Positions 25,665 through 34,744 of a stretch of 64,000 nt of DNA are shown piece by piece. The stretch is from positions 1 to 64,000 of the forward strand of contig NZ_KK069997.1 in NCBI RefSeq assembly GCF_000576425.1, in the 5' to 3' direction. Below the pieces are notes generated by a model. The model worked only from the letters and a program-made list of their open reading frames with translations, did no database searches and was not told where the DNA came from. The translations under genes were made by a program, and so were the position numbers. Positions within the stretch are counted from its first letter, which is position 1. Every line of letters begins with the position of its first letter. This stretch comes from Brachybacterium phenoliresistens. Lineage in GTDB: Bacteria; Actinomycetota; Actinomycetes; Actinomycetales; Dermabacteraceae.

Positions 25665-26897
25665 TCAGCCGCGGCGGCGGGAGCGGATCGCCCCGAGGAG
25701 CAGGCCGATGCCCAGCAGGGCGGTCACGAGCGCTCCCGCCGCCGCGAGGATCCGCCCCCACGGGAGGGCGCTGATCGCCCCCGCGAGGGTGCGGTCGGCG
25801 CTCGTCCCGACGGCCTCCCCCTCGACCTCGATCGTGAGGATCACGTCCACGTCCCCGACCGGCTCGATCTGCGCGCCGGTGTCCTCGTCGACCTCGAGCG
25901 GGGCGTGCTGGGTGAGGGAGAGGACCTGACGGCCGGGCATCCAGACCCCGGCGACATCGGAGTCCTCGCTCTCGCGGTTGGCGATGCTCACAGTGCTCGC
26001 GTACCCGGCCCCGAGCACCGAGCCCGGGGAGGCGCCGGTGCGCGCGTCGGACTCCTCCGCGAGCGGCACGGGCATGCGCACCGGGTTCCACGCGAGGACC
26101 TCGAGGCTGCGGGAGGTGTCGGCGTGCTCGGCGCTGACCACCTCGGCGCGCCAGCGCAGCCGCTGGCCCTCGGCGACGTCGACGGAGACGTAGCGGGGCT
26201 CGTCGGGCGAGAGGCGCACCCGGTAGCTGCCGGGCGCCAGCGGGGTCGCCAGACCGTACGAGCTGCCGGTGCTGCTCAGCCCCTCGGCCTCGGGCGCCCC
26301 GGGCTGCGGGCCGGTGTCGGTCAGGGGGCTCGCGGCGGCCGGCGGGTGCTCCGCGCCGTCCGCGGCCGGCTCCACGGCGATCCGCACCTCGACGGGGATC
26401 GCCGTGTCGCGGTGCAGGGCCCCGCCGCGCGCGGCCTCGACGAACATCGGCCCGGCGGCGCAGCCGTCCTCCGTGCCGGTCGGCGTCGAGGAGGCGTAGG
26501 CGAGGATCGGGGTGCGGCCGGAGGACTTCTCCCCGATGCTGCCCTCGTCCTCGGCCACGCAGCTCTCGCCGTCGGCGTCGAGCAGGCGGACGTCCAGGTC
26601 CAGGTAGGCGTAGTCCTCCCCGTCGAGGTCCGGTCCGGGCGGGACGGCGGTGGCGCTCGCGTGCAGGCGCGCCCCCTCGGGCACGTCGACGCGGTAGATC
26701 CGCGCGACCTCCCCGTCGGTGCTCCCGGGCAGCGCGTCACGGATCAGCCCGGGCTCCACCACGGGCGCCTCGGCGAGGGAGGCGGCGCCGGCCACCTCCC
26801 GGCCGGTGAGGCCGTAGTCCTCGGCGAGGGCCGGCGTCGGGGCCGCCAGGGCGAGGACCAGAGCGAGCGCCGCGGTGCGCGGGTGGGCTGCTCTCAT
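25665..26897 (-). CDS. Secreted, C-terminally membrane-anchored protein of unknown function
   Basis: 410 residues. ATG 26897 opens a signal peptide (MRAAHPRTAALALVLALAA, cleavage probably after ALA-ED). The exported part is acidic, beta-rich and contains paired segments that repeat a sense of order: EVARIYRVDVPEGARLHASA and later SYRVRLSPDEPRYVSVDVAE, each followed by strands. Two Cys (ESCVAED and DGCAAGP) could form a disulfide. It ends with a transmembrane helix (RILAAAGALVTALLGIGLLL) and RSRRRG. AGAGGA precedes the start. It is divergent from the Ser/Thr kinase with 25 bp between start codons, so shared control is likely. No known domain recognised. Confidence 0.75.
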   Translation of the reverse strand: MRAAHPRTAALALVLALAAPTPALAEDYGLTGREVAGAASLAEAPVVEPGLIRDALPGSTDGEVARIYRVDVPEGARLHASATAVPPGPDLDGEDYAYLDLDVRLLDADGESCVAEDEGSIGEKSSGRTPILAYASSTPTGTEDGCAAGPMFVEAARGGALHRDTAIPVEVRIAVEPAADGAEHPPAAASPLTDTGPQPGAPEAEGLSSTGSSYGLATPLAPGSYRVRLSPDEPRYVSVDVAEGQRLRWRAEVVSAEHADTSRSLEVLAWNPVRMPVPLAEESDARTGASPGSVLGAGYASTVSIANRESEDSDVAGVWMPGRQVLSLTQHAPLEVDEDTGAQIEPVGDVDVILTIEVEGEAVGTSADRTLAGAISALPWGRILAAAGALVTALLGIGLLLGAIRSRRRG

Positions 26898-26922
26898 GGT
26901 GTCCTCTACGATCGTGTCCATC

Positions 26923-28257
26923 ATGGGTGACGTCATCGCCGGTCGGTACGAGCTCCTGGACCCGATCGCGAGCGGGGCCTCGGGGTCGGTGTGGCGCGCC
27001 GTGGATCATCGTAGCGGGATGCTGTGCGCGGCCAAGGTGATGCGCCAGCGGGACTCCTCGGACATGCTGCGCTTCGTGCGGGAGAAGTCGATCCGCGTCG
27101 AGCACCGCAACCTGCTGACGCCGAACGGCTTCGGCGCGGAGGACGACCATGTCGTCATCGGCATGCCGCTGGCCAGCGGCGGGACCCTGCAGGAGATCGT
27201 CCGGGCCCACGGCGCGCTGTCGGATCCGCTGGTCGCGCTGGTCCTCGCGCAGCTGCTCGCGGGCCTGGGGCGCCTGCACCAGGAGGACTGGATCCACCGG
27301 GACGTCAAGCCCGGGAACATGCTCTTCGAACCGGTGGGGCGCGGCGTCCCGATCATGCGCCTGGCCGACTTCGGGATCGCCGTGCACGCGCGCGACGTGC
27401 GCCTGACGGCCACGGGGTTCGTCAACGGCACGCCCGGCTACGTCGCCCCGGAGATCATGTCCAGCGGGCGGATCTCCCCGCAGCAGGACCTGTGGGCGGC
27501 CGGCGTGGTGGGCCTGGTGATGCTCTCCCCCGAGACCCGCGTCGACCGTGAGGGCAGCGGCTCCGAGGCGGTGCGCGCCGTGCTCGCCACGACCGCGCCG
27601 CCGATCGCCGCGGTGATCGGCTCCCTGCTCTCCGTCGTGCCCGAGCAGCGCTGCCCCGACCTGCCGGGGGCGGTCGCGGCGCTCGAGGCCCTCGCCCGCA
27701 CCGTCGCCCCGCCCTTCACGGACCGTGCGGGGGCTCCCGTCGAGTTCCCGGACCGCCTGCCGCCGCTGCCGGAGGGCTCCCCCTACCGGGGCACGGACGT
27801 GCTGCGGGCCGACACCGCCGGCCGCGGCCGGGGGACGACGCCGCTGCTGCCCGGTCCTCCGCGGCTGCGCACCGCGCCGGCCTCCCCCGCCCTGCCCGCC
27901 GCCCCGGGCCCGGCCCCGGTCCCCGGGCGCTCGGCGGACGCGGGGAGCTGGGCGAGCACCGCCCCGAGCGTCCCCGCCCCGGCGGCCCCGCCCCGCCCGC
28001 GGCGGCGTGCGCGGGTGATGGCGGGCCTGGCGGTGCTCGCCCTCGCGGGCTCCGCCGTGCTCGGCACGATCGCCGTGCGCGGCGGGATCCTGCTGCCCGA
28101 CGAGCAGCAGATCGCCCAGCGGGATCCCTCGGTGCGCATCGGCGCCTCCTGCGACTGGACCGAGGCGGGCACCGAGGCCACGACCGCCGGCGGCATCGCG
28201 GCGGTCTGCGCCGAGCGCGGCCCGGACGAGCATCGCTGGGAGCGCGCAGGCCGCTGA
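26923..28257 (+). CDS. PknB-type serine/threonine protein kinase, membrane-anchored
   Basis: 444 residues. The kinase core (1-260) has the Gly-loop IASGASGSVWRAVD, the ATP lysine in AAKVM, HRDVKPGNML (catalytic loop), LADFGIAV (Asp-Phe-Gly) and GTPGYVAPE. Every catalytic residue is present. A Pro/Ala-rich linker follows (~280-365), then PRRRAR and a single membrane helix (VMAGLAVLALAGSAVLGTIA, ~368-388) and a short ~55-residue external part with two Cys that is far smaller than PASTA repeats. ATG 26923 lies 10 nt after TACGAT; GTG 26914 is possible. Probably senses something at the envelope with the divergently encoded secreted protein. Confidence 0.88.
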   Translation: MGDVIAGRYELLDPIASGASGSVWRAVDHRSGMLCAAKVMRQRDSSDMLRFVREKSIRVEHRNLLTPNGFGAEDDHVVIGMPLASGGTLQEIVRAHGALSDPLVALVLAQLLAGLGRLHQEDWIHRDVKPGNMLFEPVGRGVPIMRLADFGIAVHARDVRLTATGFVNGTPGYVAPEIMSSGRISPQQDLWAAGVVGLVMLSPETRVDREGSGSEAVRAVLATTAPPIAAVIGSLLSVVPEQRCPDLPGAVAALEALARTVAPPFTDRAGAPVEFPDRLPPLPEGSPYRGTDVLRADTAGRGRGTTPLLPGPPRLRTAPASPALPAAPGPAPVPGRSADAGSWASTAPSVPAPAAPPRPRRRARVMAGLAVLALAGSAVLGTIAVRGGILLPDEQQIAQRDPSVRIGASCDWTEAGTEATTAGGIAAVCAERGPDEHRWERAGR

Positions 28258-28403
28258 CCTCCCCGGGCGCGCCTCGCCGCGCCCGGCGGGCGACGCGGTA
28301 TGGTCGGCCCATACGCCTTCCCCCTCGCGGGCGGAGCAGCGTCCGGGTCGGTGGGCCGGCCGGTCCGGGCAGCCCGTGGGGGCCGACTCGGCCAGGAACC
28401 GCC

Positions 28404-29057
28404 ATGCCTCCCACACCACACTGGTCGCCCGGCGACCAGGTGACCTGGACCTACTACACCCATCAGCACCCCACCCGCACCGTCCGCCCCGGCACGGTCG
28501 TCCTGGACGACGATCGCGGCGTCGTCATCTGGATCGCCCCGGGGACGGAGGTGCTGCTGCCCGTGCTCGAGACCGGCGCGGCGCTGCGCCGCGCCGGCGA
28601 CGAGGGGATGTTCACCCAGCCGCGCCGGCAGTCCAAGCAGCTGTGGACCGGCAACGGGATCCTCATGATCGGCCTGCCCGACACGCCGTACTCCGTGTGG
28701 CTGTTCTACAAGGACGACGGCTCGCTGGGCTGCTACTACGTCAACCTCGAGACGCCCTACGAGCGCACCGAGGAGGGCGTGCGCACCCGCGACCTGGTGC
28801 TGGACCTGGTGGTGCTGCCGCGACGCGACTGGCACTACAAGGACGAGGACGAGCTCGAGGGCGCCGAGCGCGTGGGCTACTTCAGCGCCGAGGAGGTCGC
28901 GGAGATCCGCGCCGCGGGCCGCCGTGCGGAGAAGGACATCGAGGCCTGGCGCTATCCGTTCTCGGCCGGTTTCGAGCACTTCTTCCCCGACCCCTCGTGG
29001 CCGATCCCGGCGCTGCCCTCCCATTACACCTGGGATCTGGACCTGACCAGGCGCTGA
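28404..29057 (+). CDS. DUF402 domain protein
   Basis: 217 residues. WLFYKDDGSLGCYYVNLETPY is split here as WLFYKDDGSLGCYYVNL; with the following TRDLVLDLVVLP and the basic/acidic WHYKDEDELE it matches DUF402, the fold of FomD-like nucleoside diphosphatases and related phosphohydrolases. Residues Tyr, Asp and Lys of these motifs form the family metal site. A TATGGT element at 28299-28304 would give a ~90-nt leader. Activity not established. Confidence 0.8.
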   Translation: MPPTPHWSPGDQVTWTYYTHQHPTRTVRPGTVVLDDDRGVVIWIAPGTEVLLPVLETGAALRRAGDEGMFTQPRRQSKQLWTGNGILMIGLPDTPYSVWLFYKDDGSLGCYYVNLETPYERTEEGVRTRDLVLDLVVLPRRDWHYKDEDELEGAERVGYFSAEEVAEIRAAGRRAEKDIEAWRYPFSAGFEHFFPDPSWPIPALPSHYTWDLDLTRR

Positions 29058-29087
29058 TCCTGCCCGTGCAGTGGCAGGATGGGAAGC

Positions 29088-31637
29088 ATGTCCACAGAGA
29101 ACCTGACGCGCGACGAGGCCCAGGACCGGGCCTCCTTCCTCGCCACCGACACCTACGACATCCGCCTCGACCTGACCCAGGGCGAGCGGACGTTCCGCAC
29201 CGAGTCCACGATCCGCTTCACCTCCACCGAGGCCCGGGCGACGTTCGTGGACCTCATCGCCCCGGCCGTCCACGAGATCGAGCTCAACGGCGTCCTGCTC
29301 GAGGACCCGGCCTCCCGCTTCGACGGCGCCCGCGTGCAGCTGCCCGAGCTGGCCGTCGGCGAGAACACCGTGCGCATCCTCGCCGACGGCGCCTACATGA
29401 ACACCGGCGAGGGGCTGCACCGCTTCGTCGACCCGGTCGACGACGAGGTGTACCTGTACACCCAGTTCGAGGTCTCCGACGCCCGGCGCATGTTCGCATG
29501 CTTCGAGCAGCCGGACCTCAAGGCCGCCTTCACCCTCACCGTCACGGCGCCGGCGCACTGGCGGGTCATCTCCATCGCCCCGACCTCGGAGCCGGTCCCC
29601 GCCGGGGACGGCATCGCGACCTGGTCCTTCGAGGCGACGCCGCGGATCTCCACCTACCTCACCGCGCTCATCGCCGGGAAGTACGAGGGCACCGAGGGCA
29701 CCCTGCGCTCCCGCAGCGGCCGGGAGATCCCCGCCGGCGTGTACGCCCGCGCCTCGCTGGCCGAGCACCTGGACGCCGACCACATCCTCGCCATCACCCA
29801 GCAGGGCTTCGACTTCTACGAGGAGAAGTTCGACGCGGACTTCCCCTTCCCCACCTACGACCAGATCTTCGTGCCGGAGTACAACATGGGCGCGATGGAG
29901 AACCCGGGCGCGGTGACCTTCGTGGAGTCCTACGTGTTCCGCTCCGAGGTCTCCGACGCGATCCGCGAGCGCCGCGACCTCACCATCCTCCACGAGCTCG
30001 CCCACATGTGGTTCGGGGACCTCGTCACCATGCGCTGGTGGGACGACCTGTGGCTGAACGAGTCCTTCGCCGAGTTCGCCTCGACCCTGTGCTCGGCCGA
30101 GGCCACCGCGTGGACCGATTCCTGGACCACCTTCGCCGGGTCCGAGAAGGCCTGGGCCTACCGCCAGGACCAGCTGCCCTCGACCCACCCGATCGTCGCC
30201 GACATGGTCGACTTCGACGCGGTGGAGACGAACTTCGACGGGATCACCTACGCCAAGGGCGCCTCGGTGCTGCGCCAGCTGGTCGCCTATGTCGGCGAGG
30301 AGGCGTTCTTCGAGGGCCTGCGCGCCTACTTCGCGAAGCACGCCTGGTCCAACACCGAGCTGAGCGACCTGCTCGTCGAGCTCGAGGCCACCAGCGGACG
30401 CGACCTGCGCTCCTGGAGCGCGCTCTGGCTCGAGACGGCGGGCGTGAACCTGCTGCGCCCCGTCATCGAGCGCGCCGAGGACGGCTCCGTGACCCGGTTC
30501 GCGATCTCCCAGGAGGCGGTCGCCGAGCACCCCACGCTGCGCCCCCACCGCCTGGGAGTGGCCGGCTTCTCCGTGCAGGGCGACCGGCTCGTGCGCACCA
30601 CGACCGTCGAGGTCGACATCGACGGCGCGCTGACAGAGGTCCCCGAGCTCGTCGGCCGGACGGCGGACCTGTGGCTGCTCAACGACGGGGACCTCGCCTA
30701 CGCGAAGATCCGCCTGGACGAGGCCTCGCTCGAGGTGGCCCTGGAGAGCCTGCGCACCCTCGAGGACCCGCTGGCCCGCACCCTCATCTGGTCCGCCGCC
30801 TGGGACATGGTGCGCGATGCCGAGCTGCCCTCGCGCCGCTTCGCCGACCTGGTGCTCGCGCACATCACCGGTGAGGACTCCTCCAGCGTGCTGCGGACCC
30901 TGCTGGGCCAGCTGCAGAGCGTCGCGACCGCGTACGCCGCCCCGGAGGACCGGGCCGCACGCACCGCCCGCATCGGCGACGCCCTCGCGGAGCTGACCCG
31001 CTCCGCGGCCGCCGGCTCCGATGCGCAGCTGCAGTTCCTCGAGGCCTTCGCGCGCCTGTCCTCCACCGCGCAGCACCGGGAGCTGCTGTCGGGCCTGCTC
31101 GAGGGCACGACCGTCCTCGAGGGGCGCACGATCGACACGGACCTGCGCTGGAAGCTCGTGATCGCCCTCGCGGCGCTCGGCGGCATCGACGAGGCCGGGA
31201 TCGACGCGGTCCTCGCGCAGGACGACACGCAGTCCGGCCGCAAGAGCGCCCTGACCGCCCGGGCCGCCCTGCCCACCGCGGAGGCCAAGGCCCAGGCCTG
31301 GGCCCGCACGGTCGAGAGCGACGAGCTGGCCAACGAGTCGCTCACCGCCGTGGTCCTCGGCTTCGGCCGCGTCGTGGACGGGTCGCTGATCGCCCCGTAC
31401 GTCGAGAAGTACTTCGCGATGCTCGACGACGTCTGGGCGCAGCGCTCCAACGAGATCGCCAACCGGCTCATCCAGGGCTACTTCCCGGCGGACTTCGGCG
31501 GGCAGGACGTCGTGGACGCCGCCGACGCCTGGCTCGCGGAGCATGCCGATGCGCCGCTGGGCCTGCGCCGCCCGGTGCTCGAGGGCCGCGACACCGTCGC
31601 CCGTCAGCTGCGGGTGCGCGCGGCCGACGTCGCCTGA
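29088..31637 (+). CDS. pepN: Aminopeptidase N (M1 family)
   Basis: 849 residues, the actinobacterial PepN length. MGAMENPGAVTF (the substrate-anchoring GAMEN, ~268) and LHELAHMWFGDLVTMRWW (zinc-binding HExxH, ~302) with the third ligand in LNESFAEF are all intact; the C-terminal ERAP1-like helical domain follows. No signal peptide, so cytosolic: removes N-terminal residues from peptides. ATG 29088 is taken with CAGGAT 7 nt upstream; an in-frame ATG at 29079 is less likely. A 15-bp hairpin follows the stop. Confidence 0.95.
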   Translation: MSTENLTRDEAQDRASFLATDTYDIRLDLTQGERTFRTESTIRFTSTEARATFVDLIAPAVHEIELNGVLLEDPASRFDGARVQLPELAVGENTVRILADGAYMNTGEGLHRFVDPVDDEVYLYTQFEVSDARRMFACFEQPDLKAAFTLTVTAPAHWRVISIAPTSEPVPAGDGIATWSFEATPRISTYLTALIAGKYEGTEGTLRSRSGREIPAGVYARASLAEHLDADHILAITQQGFDFYEEKFDADFPFPTYDQIFVPEYNMGAMENPGAVTFVESYVFRSEVSDAIRERRDLTILHELAHMWFGDLVTMRWWDDLWLNESFAEFASTLCSAEATAWTDSWTTFAGSEKAWAYRQDQLPSTHPIVADMVDFDAVETNFDGITYAKGASVLRQLVAYVGEEAFFEGLRAYFAKHAWSNTELSDLLVELEATSGRDLRSWSALWLETAGVNLLRPVIERAEDGSVTRFAISQEAVAEHPTLRPHRLGVAGFSVQGDRLVRTTTVEVDIDGALTEVPELVGRTADLWLLNDGDLAYAKIRLDEASLEVALESLRTLEDPLARTLIWSAAWDMVRDAELPSRRFADLVLAHITGEDSSSVLRTLLGQLQSVATAYAAPEDRAARTARIGDALAELTRSAAAGSDAQLQFLEAFARLSSTAQHRELLSGLLEGTTVLEGRTIDTDLRWKLVIALAALGGIDEAGIDAVLAQDDTQSGRKSALTARAALPTAEAKAQAWARTVESDELANESLTAVVLGFGRVVDGSLIAPYVEKYFAMLDDVWAQRSNEIANRLIQGYFPADFGGQDVVDAADAWLAEHADAPLGLRRPVLEGRDTVARQLRVRAADVA

Positions 31638-31663
31638 TCGACGAGGGCGCCCCTCCGGCGCCC

Positions 31664-31710
31664 GGGGATCGACCAGGGACTCCCTCACGGGGACGCCCTG
31701 GTCGATCCCC
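31664..31710 (+). terminator. Strong hairpin after pepN
   Basis: GGGGATCGACCAGGG (31664-31678) pairs perfectly over 15 bp with CCCTGGTCGATCCCC (31696-31710). The 17-nt loop contains a further CCC-TCAC-GGG stem. No T-tract follows, but the position 26 bp after the pepN stop and the stability fit a terminator. Confidence 0.7.
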
Positions 31711-31760
31711 CGCCCGGTCCGTCCAGCCGGCACGGACCGACGGACGCTAGGGTCGGCGCC

Positions 31761-32708
31761 ATGGCTCCGACGTATCTTCCCGAGCTCGTCACCCCGACCA
31801 CCGACGAGACGCTGTCCCTCCTGGACCAGGCGCTGCGCTGGCTGCTCAGCAGCGGCCTGCTCATCGTGCTGGTCCTGGTCGGTGCGGCCGTGGCGACCGC
31901 CATCGCCCGATGGCTGATCCACCGGTTCTTCCGCACCATGATCGCCTCGTCCAGCAAGCTGACCGGCGTCGCCGGCTCCGTGGTGCGCCGCGACCGCCGG
32001 GACCAGGCCGCGAGCCTCAAGCGCATCGAGCAGCGCGCCTCGACCCTGTCCAACGTCGCGGTGAACGTGGCGACGCTGATCATCTGGATGATCGCGGCGA
32101 TCATGATCCTCGACCAGATCGGCGTGAACATCGCCCCCGTGATCGCCTCCCTCGGCGTGGTCGGGCTGGCCGCGGGCATCGGCGCGCAGACGATCATCAA
32201 GGACATCGTCGCCGGCGTCGTCATGCTCTTCGAGGACATCGTCGCCGTGGGCGACGTCGTCGACCTCGAGTACGCCACCGGGACCGTCGAGAACATCAAC
32301 CTGCGCGTGACCCAGGTGCGGTCCCTGGACGGCGTGCTGTGGACCGTCCGCAACGGCGAGATCATCCGGGTGGGCAACATGTCCCGCGGCTTCTCCAAGG
32401 CCGTCGTCCTGCTGGACCTGGACGCCAAGTCCGACGACCGGGTCGTCGACGAGGTGCTCGCCCGGGTCGCCGAGGAGCTCGGCGCCGACCCGGAGTGGGC
32501 GGACGTCCTGCAGAGCGAGGTCGAGGTCAGCGGTATCCTCAGCGAGGACGCCGCGCGCTTCCAGCGGCGCATGGTCGCCACCGTCTCCCCCGGCTCCCAG
32601 TGGAAGGTCGAGATGGAGCTGCGGCGGCGCATCCGAGCCCAGTTCGCCGCGTCGGGCATCGAGTTCGCCCTTCCGCGGTTCGCCGAGACGACAGGAAAGT
32701 CCGCATGA
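31761..32708 (+). CDS. MscS family mechanosensitive channel
   Basis: 315 residues. Three hydrophobic segments: [30 protein letters not shown], and the pore helix [20 protein letters not shown] with its Gly/Ala packing pattern and the [14 protein letters not shown] turn. The beta domain ([20 protein letters not shown]) is standard. Protects against hypo-osmotic shock by opening under membrane tension. ATG 31761 has TAGGGT exactly 7 nt upstream. The stop overlaps the globin gene as ATGA. Confidence 0.92.
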   Translation: MAPTYLPELVTPTTDETLSLLDQALRWLLSSGLLIVLVLVGAAVATAIARWLIHRFFRTMIASSSKLTGVAGSVVRRDRRDQAASLKRIEQRASTLSNVAVNVATLIIWMIAAIMILDQIGVNIAPVIASLGVVGLAAGIGAQTIIKDIVAGVVMLFEDIVAVGDVVDLEYATGTVENINLRVTQVRSLDGVLWTVRNGEIIRVGNMSRGFSKAVVLLDLDAKSDDRVVDEVLARVAEELGADPEWADVLQSEVEVSGILSEDAARFQRRMVATVSPGSQWKVEMELRRRIRAQFAASGIEFALPRFAETTGKSA

Positions 32709-33169
32709 CCATCCCGCTGCGACCCGGCGGCCCCGGCCACGAGCCCGAGCAGACCTTCTACGAGGCCGTCGGCGGCCACGAGACCTTCGTGCGCCTGGTG
32801 CGCCGGTTCTACGAGGGCGTCGCCGAGGATCCGCTGCTGCGCCCGATGTACCCCGAGGAGGACCTGGGCCCCGCCGAGGAGCGCCTGCTGCTGTTCCTCG
32901 AGCAGTACTGGGGCGGGCCCAAGACCTACGGCGAGCGCCGCGGCCACCCGCGCCTGCGGATCCGCCACGCCCCCTTCGCCGTCTCCCCCGCCGCCCGGGA
33001 CGCCTGGCTCGCGCACATGCGCGGCGCCGTCGACTCCCTCGAGCTCCCGCCGCTGCTCGCGGAGACCCTGTGGGACTACCTCGAGCGCGCCGCCCACTCG
33101 ATGGTCAACACCGTCGACGGCGGCGAGGCGCCCCGTCCCGGCGGCATCGTGCCCGACCGCCTGTCCTGA
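32705..33169 (+). CDS. glbO: Group II truncated haemoglobin (GlbO-like)
   Basis: 154 residues. [22 protein letters not shown] gives the A-B helices with the B10 Tyr; the [23 protein letters not shown] run (given in parts) shows the group II pattern, and [13 protein letters not shown] carries the proximal His. The G8 Trp is probably in [16 protein letters not shown]. Such globins bind O2 or NO and are linked to redox stress. Co-translated with MscS; a functional tie is not obvious. Confidence 0.9.
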   Translation: MTIPLRPGGPGHEPEQTFYEAVGGHETFVRLVRRFYEGVAEDPLLRPMYPEEDLGPAEERLLLFLEQYWGGPKTYGERRGHPRLRIRHAPFAVSPAARDAWLAHMRGAVDSLELPPLLAETLWDYLERAAHSMVNTVDGGEAPRPGGIVPDRLS

Positions 33170-33192
33170 CCCCCTCGGACCTGGAGGAGACC

Positions 33193-34185
33193 ATGCAACC
33201 CCGACCCCTCGGCCGCACCGGCCGCAGCGTCGCCCCCATCGGCCTGGGCACCTGGCAGCTCGGCGCGGACTGGGGCGACGTCCGCGAGGAGGACGCCCTG
33301 GACGTCCTGGCCGCCTCCGCCGAGGCCGGCGTCACCCTGCTGGACACGGCGGACGTCTACGGCGACGGCCGCAGCGAGCGGCTCATCGGCCGCTTCCTCG
33401 CCCAGCGCCTCGGACACGGCATCACCGTGGCCACCAAGATGGGCCGGCGCCTGCCGCAGGAGCCGGAGAACTACACGCCGGAGAACTTCCGCGCCTGGAC
33501 GGAGCGCTCCCGCGCGAACCTCGGGGTCGACACCCTCGACCTCGTGCAGCTGCACTGCCCGCCCTCGGCCGTGATCGAGGACGAGGCGACCTTCGAGGCC
33601 CTGGACGCCCTCGTGGCCGAGGGCGCGATCGCCGCCTACGGCGTCTCGGTGGAGACCTGCGCGCAGGCGCTCCGTGCGATCTCCCGTCCCGGTGTGACGA
33701 ACGTGCAGATCATCCTCAACCCCTTCCGGCTGAAGCCGCTGGACGAGGTGCTGCCGGCGGCGCAGGCGGCGGGGGTGGCGGTCCTCGCCCGCGTGCCGCT
33801 GGCCTCCGGCCTGCTCTCGGGCAGGTACACGACGTCGACCACCTTCGCCGCCGATGACCATCGCACGTACAACCGGCAGGGCGAGGCCTTCGACCGGGGC
33901 GAGACCTTCTCCGGCGTCGACTTCGCCGAGGGGGTCGCGGCCGCGCAGGAGCTCGCGGACGCCCTGCCCGAGGGCGTCAGCCTGCCCGCGGCGTCCCTCG
34001 CATGGATCGCCGCGCAGCCCGGGGTCACCGCCGTCATCCCCGGGGCGCGCACGGCGGAGCAGGCCCGGGCGAACGCCGCGGCGGGCTCCCTGCTGGAGCA
34101 GGGCTTCGCCCTGGACGCCTTCGACGCGGCGGTGCGCCGGGTCTACGACGCCCGCCTGCGCGCGGCGGTGCACCCGCACTGGTGA
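33193..34185 (+). CDS. Aldo/keto reductase
   Basis: 330 residues. The catalytic tetrad is seen in LLDTADVYGDGRSE (Asp, Tyr), VATKMGRR (Lys) and VQLHCPP (His); the NADPH site is at VIPGARTAEQARANA. The domain opens with LGRTGRSVAPIGLGTWQLG. Reduces carbonyl compounds with NADPH; substrate unknown. GGAGGAGA lies 3 nt before ATG 33193. It follows the globin gene by 23 bp and may be co-transcribed. Confidence 0.9.
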   Translation: MQPRPLGRTGRSVAPIGLGTWQLGADWGDVREEDALDVLAASAEAGVTLLDTADVYGDGRSERLIGRFLAQRLGHGITVATKMGRRLPQEPENYTPENFRAWTERSRANLGVDTLDLVQLHCPPSAVIEDEATFEALDALVAEGAIAAYGVSVETCAQALRAISRPGVTNVQIILNPFRLKPLDEVLPAAQAAGVAVLARVPLASGLLSGRYTTSTTFAADDHRTYNRQGEAFDRGETFSGVDFAEGVAAAQELADALPEGVSLPAASLAWIAAQPGVTAVIPGARTAEQARANAAAGSLLEQGFALDAFDAAVRRVYDARLRAAVHPHW

Positions 34186-34201
34186 CCGCCCGGCCCGTGC
34201 C

Positions 34202-34684
34202 TCAGGAGCGGAAGGCCACCGGCTCGCCGGTGTACTCCTGGAGCGCCTCGCGCGTGGCGGCGTCCAGCCGCGCGGTCCGCTGGGTCTCGCGGTCGACCAC
34301 GACCACCACGGTGCGGGCCGAGACGTAGGGCTGCTGCGCCGCGACGTCGTCCTGGCGCAGCACCTGGTAGTCCACGTCCAGGCTGGCCCCGCCCAGCCGC
34401 GAGACCCACAGGCGCACCAGGGCGCCCTCGCGCAGGTACGGGATGGGCCGGTGGTACTCCAGGCGCTGGGAGGCGATCAGCGTCAGCAGCGGGGCGTGCG
34501 CGTCGAACACGCCCATCGCGGTGGGCAGCCTCACCGCGCCGCGGGCGATCTGCTCCTCGTCGGGAGCCCAGAAGGCGGCGATGCGCGCCTCCTCGAGCAG
34601 CCGCACGACGGCCGCATTGTTGACGTGCCCGTAGGCGTCCAGGTCGGTCCAGCGCACGGGGACCGTGATGTCGAGATGAGCCAT
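34202..34684 (-). CDS. Acyl-CoA thioesterase, 4HBT/YbgC-like hotdog protein
   Basis: 160 residues. VRWTDLDAYGHVNNAAVVRL is the hotdog helix with the catalytic Asp (WTDLDAYGHVN), typical of 4-hydroxybenzoyl-CoA thioesterase/YbgC relatives. Hydrolyses acyl-CoA thioesters. ATG 34684 has TACGAT 7 nt upstream, again leaderless. It is divergent from a TesB-type thioesterase (60 bp between starts), so the two thioesterases share a promoter region. Confidence 0.87.
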   Translation of the reverse strand: MAHLDITVPVRWTDLDAYGHVNNAAVVRLLEEARIAAFWAPDEEQIARGAVRLPTAMGVFDAHAPLLTLIASQRLEYHRPIPYLREGALVRLWVSRLGGASLDVDYQVLRQDDVAAQQPYVSARTVVVVVDRETQRTARLDAATREALQEYTGEPVAFRS

Positions 34685-34744
34685 GCGCCCCATCGTACGG
34701 ATCAGCGGCCGCACCAGGGGCGATGCGGGTCGTAGCATCGGGGC

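Noticed and set aside
27783..31922. A 1379-codon open frame on the minus strand opposite the kinase, DUF402 and pepN genes
   Set aside because: Its translation is His/Gly/Arg/Glu/Asp-rich low complexity with no domain; the plus strand holds three clear genes. Long antisense frames are expected at this GC content. The same applies to 10211-12322 (minus) and 60153-63416 (plus).
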